Shown here: positions 62,245-64,000 of the stretch, piece by piece | How positions within the stretch are numbered: the first letter of the stretch is position 1 | Layout: every line of letters begins with the position of its first letter | Assembly: GCF_019391655.1 (NCBI RefSeq) | Contig: NZ_JAHXPQ010000001.1 | Span: 682,001-746,000, forward strand | DNA from: Mucilaginibacter rivuli | Lineage (GTDB): Bacteria; Bacteroidota; Bacteroidia; Sphingobacteriales; Sphingobacteriaceae | Length of the DNA stretch: 64,000 bases | Direction of reading: 5' to 3' | Notes under the pieces: generated by a model | The model's input: only the letters and a program-made list of their open reading frames with translations | Database searches by the model: none | Told to the model about the DNA's origin: nothing | Made by a program: the position numbers and the translations under genes

Positions 62245-62838
62245 TTAATTTATTTTAAGCGCTTTAACCACCAGGCCGAACGTTTGCCAAAGTATCTCAT
62301 CCGTCATCCCGAAAGGTTTTGCTGCCAGGCTCATCCCTTCCTTATGAAACCGTATTAAAGAATATAATGGTGCAAATGCCAACGACCAATACACTTCCAA
62401 CGGCATTTGATTGATTTCGCCACGGTTAACGGCATTGTTTACAAAACGACCCATTACTTCTTTAAAATGCATACTCATGGGGCCAATTACCTTTTCGTGA
62501 TAGGTAGAACTGCGCAACTGTTCAAACAACAACATGGCGTAAGGTTCGGTCATCATATAATTGTACCTGTTTTGCCATTGTACCTTTAAGCCTTCAGCAA
62601 AATGCATTTCCGGATCGAAATTTTTTAACGTAGCCTCATGCATCGCTTCACCCTGCTCAATTGCTATCCGGGTAATCAGGTCGTCTTTATCCTTATAATA
62701 GATATAGAGTGTGCCAACAGATATATTGCAGGCTCTGGCCAGCTTGTTAACGCTAAAACCTTCAAAGCCATCGGCCACGAGCATTTGTATGGCGGTTTGT
62801 TTTACTAATTGTTCTTTATCAACATTACGGATGCGCAT
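62245..62838 (-). CDS. TetR/AcrR family transcriptional regulator
   Basis: A 197-residue repressor of the TetR family: N-terminal HTH at about 8-52 (QTAIQMLVADGFEGFSVNKL, ISVGTLYIYYKDKDDLI) and a ligand-binding C-domain typical of AcrR-like proteins. It leads the operon with the 76-residue protein and the MFS exporter, and probably represses it. The ATG at 62838 lies 3 nt after a TATATTTG box; the in-frame TTG at 62844 falls inside that box and is rejected. A palindrome AATGAGCGCTTACT lies at 62854-62867, between -7 and -33, a natural operator position. Confidence 0.92.
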   Translation of the reverse strand: MRIRNVDKEQLVKQTAIQMLVADGFEGFSVNKLARACNISVGTLYIYYKDKDDLITRIAIEQGEAMHEATLKNFDPEMHFAEGLKVQWQNRYNYMMTEPYAMLLFEQLRSSTYHEKVIGPMSMHFKEVMGRFVNNAVNRGEINQMPLEVYWSLAFAPLYSLIRFHKEGMSLAAKPFGMTDEILWQTFGLVVKALKIN

Positions 62839-62841
62839 ATA

Positions 62842-62849
62842 CAAATATA
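62842..62849 (-). promoter_or_regulatory. -7 box (TATATTTG) of the tetR-MFS operon
   Basis: Consensus match on the minus strand ending 3 nt before the ATG at 62838, so the mRNA would be leaderless. Confidence 0.55.
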
Positions 62850-62853
62850 AATG

Positions 62854-62867
62854 AATGAGCGCTTACT
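62854..62867. promoter_or_regulatory. candidate TetR operator
   Basis: AATGAGCGCTTACT is an imperfect dyad (5 of 7 half-site positions, AGCGCT core) like many TetR/AcrR sites (AATGAnnnTCATT type). It sits between the -7 box and the expected -33 region of the operon promoter. Confidence 0.5.
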
Positions 62868-62981
62868 TTTAAAAATATTTTGATAAATATATTTTCGCAA
62901 TGGTTTTTATTGGCTCAATATTTAAAATACCGGCCACACTTTCCATTTTACCTCATCTGCTTCCCATCCAAATAAAAAACG

Positions 62982-62989
62982 TATCTTTG
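62982..62989 (+). promoter_or_regulatory. -7 box (TATCTTTG) of the DEAD-box helicase gene
   Basis: Consensus match giving a leader of about 93 nt. Long leaders are common before RNA helicase genes. Confidence 0.55.
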
Positions 62990-63087
62990 CGGCAATATAT
63001 GCGCATTTGCATATATCCGCACTTAACCGGCTCTGAACCCAAAATCATTTCCTTTTATAGAGCGGGAACTTTTATACAAAACATTAC

Positions 63088-64000
63088 ATGTTATTCGAAG
63101 ACTTAAAATTAATTGAGCCTATCCTCAAGGCCTTAAAACACGAGGGATATACTAATCCTACGCCTATACAAGAGCAAGCCATACCTATCGTTTTAGAGCG
63201 TAAGGATCTTTTAGGCTGTGCTCAGACAGGTACCGGTAAAACAGCCGCATTCGCGATACCTATTTTGCAAATACTACACCAGGACCGCCTGCAGCATAAA
63301 GAGCAAAAAACCATAAAGGCACTGATATTAACGCCAACGCGTGAGCTGGCCATACAGATAGATGAAAGCTTTGCCGCCTACGGTAAACATACCGGCCTGA
63401 AACATTTGGTGATATTTGGCGGTGTATCGCAGCATCACCAGGTAGAAACGCTGAAACGCGGTGTTGATATTTTGGTAGCTACTCCGGGCCGTTTGCTCGA
63501 TCTGGTGAACCAAAAATTTGTGCACTTGGACCACATTAAAGTTTTGGTATTGGATGAAGCCGACCGTATGCTGGACATGGGCTTTGTTGTTGATGTGAAA
63601 AAGATCATCGGCAAACTACCGCAAAAGCGCCAGACGCTGTTCTTTTCGGCAACCATGCCTAAAGAGATACAGGCCCTTGCAAACAGTATATTGCATAATC
63701 CCGAAAAGGTGGAAGTTACACCGGTATCGTCAACAGCGGATACCATACAACAAGGCCTATACTTTGTGGATAAAAACGATAAGAAAAACCTGCTTATCCA
63801 TATCCTGAAAGATAAAACCATACAAACCGCATTGGTATTTACGCGCACCAAACACGGTGCCGATAAGGTGGTGAAAGACCTTACCCGTGCAGGTATTACT
63901 GCCGAAGCTATACACGGTAATAAATCGCAAAACGCGCGCCAGCGTGCCTTAACAAACTTTAAAAACCGCACTACCCGTATTTTGGTGGCTACTGATATTG
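63088..64000 (+). CDS. DEAD-box RNA helicase, partial (C-terminus beyond right edge)
   Basis: The frame opens at ATG 63088 and stays open to base 64000 (304 residues). It shows Q-motif TPIQEQ, Walker A AQTGTGKT (about 45-52), PTRELAIQ, ATPGRLLD, DEAD (156-159), SAT (187-189), and the start of the second RecA domain (ALVFTRTKHGADKVVKDL, HGNKSQNARQRAL, ILVATDI). It unwinds short RNA duplexes with ATP; RhlE-like by motif wording. The C-terminal tail that separates RhlE from other types is missing. Its leader has a TATCTTTG promoter box. Confidence 0.93.
   Translation, partial: MLFEDLKLIEPILKALKHEGYTNPTPIQEQAIPIVLERKDLLGCAQTGTGKTAAFAIPILQILHQDRLQHKEQKTIKALILTPTRELAIQIDESFAAYGKHTGLKHLVIFGGVSQHHQVETLKRGVDILVATPGRLLDLVNQKFVHLDHIKVLVLDEADRMLDMGFVVDVKKIIGKLPQKRQTLFFSATMPKEIQALANSILHNPEKVEVTPVSSTADTIQQGLYFVDKNDKKNLLIHILKDKTIQTALVFTRTKHGADKVVKDLTRAGITAEAIHGNKSQNARQRALTNFKNRTTRILVATDI

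Overview
The window looks like the chromosome of a Bacteroidota bacterium of the Sphingobacteriaceae, most likely Mucilaginibacter or a close relative (inference from gene content, no search run). Signs are Bacteroidota-type -7 boxes (TAnnTTTG) ahead of many genes, few Shine-Dalgarno sequences, SprA of the type IX secretion/gliding machinery, and phylum-typical families (DUF3857, DUF3667, DUF4251, DUF4292, OMP beta-barrels).

Layout. 1-1039: the N-terminal 346 codons of a TIR-domain protein, cut by the left edge (candidate NADase/defence gene). 1296-8953: a housekeeping run, DUF177-rpmF-plsX-fabH-accB-accC (fatty acid initiation) then tatC-rpiB-M28 peptidase. 9053-13592: an accessory stretch with an AT-rich membrane protein, an orphan LutB, an orphan HNH-type protein, and about 1 kb of repeats that holds a 3' scrap of a second uxuA. 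13747-15996: a DUF3857/transglutaminase-like protein.

16092-26686 is a pectin/uronate region without SusC/SusD: uxuA and an SDR fructuronate reductase, two identical tRNA-Glu genes, an XRE-cupin regulator beside a perfect 23-bp dyad, then secreted GH39-like hydrolase, PQQ-type dehydrogenase, GH105 unsaturated glucuronyl hydrolase, CE8 pectinesterase, a tandem repeat array and a diheme cytochrome c. A plausible reading is that pectin is demethylated and cut outside the cytoplasm, uronates are reduced to mannonate and dehydrated to KDG, and a periplasmic dehydrogenase may pass electrons to the cytochrome.

26827-35174: a DUF3667 membrane protein, then an ECF sigma / zinc-finger-HEAT anti-sigma / two DUF4097-like proteins / outer-membrane barrel operon, a sulfotransferase and a DUF4251 protein. 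35337-41466: acylphosphatase and an envelope operon (flippase, dut, TPR protein, DUF4292 lipoprotein, EnvC-like protein with a degenerate LytM domain). 41829-59031: gatA, mltD, maeB, ruvA, sprA, a YcxB-like protein, an ABC exporter pair and enolase. 59175-64000: RDD protein, GNAT, a tetR-small protein-MFS operon with a candidate TetR operator, and the start of a DEAD-box helicase, cut by the right edge.

No complete new system is proven here. The best leads are the edge TIR gene, the orphan HNH protein in the repeat-rich segment, the SusCD-less pectin locus with its operator and hairpin signals, the structured leader in the ECF operon, and a set of genes whose ATG sits 3-5 nt after the -7 box (candidate leaderless mRNAs).
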